Shown here: positions 5,653 through 6,183 of the stretch, one piece after another | Layout of the letters: each line of letters starts with the position of its first letter | Position numbering within the stretch: position 1 is the first letter of the stretch | NCBI GenBank assembly: GCA_900556575.1 | Contig: USPO01000100.1 | Location: 1-6,183, forward strand | DNA length: 6,183 nt | Origin: an uncultured Eubacteriales bacterium | GTDB taxonomy: Bacteria > Bacillota > Clostridia > UBA1381 | Reading direction: 5' to 3' | Notes under the pieces: model-generated | What the model saw: the letters and a program-made list of their open reading frames with translations, nothing else | Database searches by the model: none | Told to the model about the DNA's origin: nothing | Made by a program: the position numbers and the translations under genes

Positions 5653-5684
5653 GCCGGTACACATGATATTCTATCATGTCCGGC
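5653..5684 (+). other. Strong hairpin in the gyrA 5' leader
   Basis: GCCGG (5653-5657) pairs with CCGGC (5680-5684), and ACATGATA (5661-5668) pairs with TATCATGT (5672-5679), giving 13 base pairs with a 3-nt bulge (TAC) and a minimal TTC loop. It begins about 20 nt after the inferred transcript start and ends 10 nt before the GGGAGG ribosome binding site. No U-tract follows, so it is not an intrinsic terminator. A role in message stability, protein binding or translation is inferred. Confidence 0.7.
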
Positions 5685-5705
5685 TGATTATAACGGGAGG
5701 AAAAT

Positions 5706-6183
5706 ATGGCAAAAAAATCAAGAGAAAAAGAGCTTGATATGTCAGTAATCGAAAACCAGAAGATTTTAAATGTTGACCTTAATCAAGAAATGAGGAAGGC
5801 TTATATCGATTACGCAATGAGCGTTATTGTAAGCCGAGCCTTGCCGGATGTCCGTGACGGACTCAAGCCGGTTCACAGACGTATACTTTATGATATGTAC
5901 GAAGGCGGTCTTTTATACGAAAATGATTTCCGTAAATCTGCGACAACCGTCGGTGACGTTCTCGGTAAATATCACCCTCACGGTGATGCATCCGTATATG
6001 ATGCAATGGTTCGTCTCGGTCAGTGGTTCTCACTGCGTTATCCGCTTATTCAGGGTAAGGGTAACTTCGGTTCTATTGACGGCGATCCGCCTGCAGCTTA
6101 CAGATATACCGAGGCAAAAATGTCTCGAATTGCCGCCACAATGCTTACGGATATTGAAAAAGAAACCGTTGACTTTGTTTCAA
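5706..6183 (+). CDS. gyrA: DNA gyrase subunit A, N-terminal part (runs off the right edge)
   Basis: GyrA is the cleaving and rejoining subunit of gyrase, which with GyrB introduces negative supercoils using ATP. The 159 visible codons cover the N-terminal arm and most of the winged-helix domain. YIDYAMSVIVSRALPDVRDG (33-52) and LKPVHRRILYDM (53-64) are family hallmarks. GKYHPHGDASVYDAMV (87-102) is the quinolone-binding helix region, and AYRYTEAKMS (131-140) carries the catalytic Y134 with R133. DIEKETVDFV at 149-158 favours GyrA over ParC. At the positions of E. coli S83 and A84 the protein has A95 and S96; the acidic D99 (E. coli D87) is kept. ATG 5706 is supported by GGGAGG 5 nt upstream. 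The gene is not beside gyrB here. ParC or a second GyrA-like subunit is a lesser alternative, because the C-terminal domain that would settle it is outside the window. Confidence 0.88.
   Translation, partial: MAKKSREKELDMSVIENQKILNVDLNQEMRKAYIDYAMSVIVSRALPDVRDGLKPVHRRILYDMYEGGLLYENDFRKSATTVGDVLGKYHPHGDASVYDAMVRLGQWFSLRYPLIQGKGNFGSIDGDPPAAYRYTEAKMSRIAATMLTDIEKETVDFVS

Overview
The window looks like a stretch of core chromosome from a low-to-moderate G+C anaerobic Firmicute, most likely a Clostridia member of the Lachnospiraceae type. The grounds are the AT-rich spacers, strong AGGAG/GGAGG ribosome binding sites, consensus sigma-A promoters (several with extended TGn -10 boxes), a YerC/TrpR-like regulator, and a coaE-lytic transglycosylase pair. 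I cannot name the species. There is no sign of a mobile element, CRISPR array, tRNA or rRNA.

Layout: positions 1-381 (minus) hold the first 127 codons of phosphate acetyltransferase (pta), with its own promoter, a leader of about 114 nt and upstream A-tracts. Positions 690-1517 (minus) hold undecaprenyl-diphosphatase (uppP), closed by a strong intrinsic terminator at 623-651. The 308-base gap between pta and uppP is thus fully regulatory. Positions 1748-4289 (minus) hold a compact set transcribed in the order ung, coaE, a membrane-anchored lytic transglycosylase (overlapping coaE by 17 nt) and a cytidylate kinase-like protein. A well-formed promoter drives ung, and a terminator-like hairpin follows the kinase-like gene. 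Two small hairpins lie between the transglycosylase and kinase-like genes.

The 4290-4520 region is a divergent control region. Two extended -10 promoters point outwards to ung (left) and yerC (right), and between them lie two copies of a 10-bp palindrome exactly 20 bp apart. To the right (plus) are yerC and a YqeM-like SAM-dependent methyltransferase, overlapping by 14 nt. Then come a separate promoter and a structured leader before the first 159 codons of DNA gyrase subunit A (gyrA).

Functionally the genes are housekeeping: acetyl-phosphate metabolism, recycling of the cell-wall lipid carrier, peptidoglycan cleavage, CoA synthesis, uracil repair and DNA topology. I did not find a convincing new multi-gene system. 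The items most worth a second look are the paired palindromes between ung and yerC, the hairpin leader of gyrA, the Ala-Ser pair in the quinolone-binding region of GyrA, the kinase-like protein without a Walker A lysine, and the hairpin over the transglycosylase stop codon.
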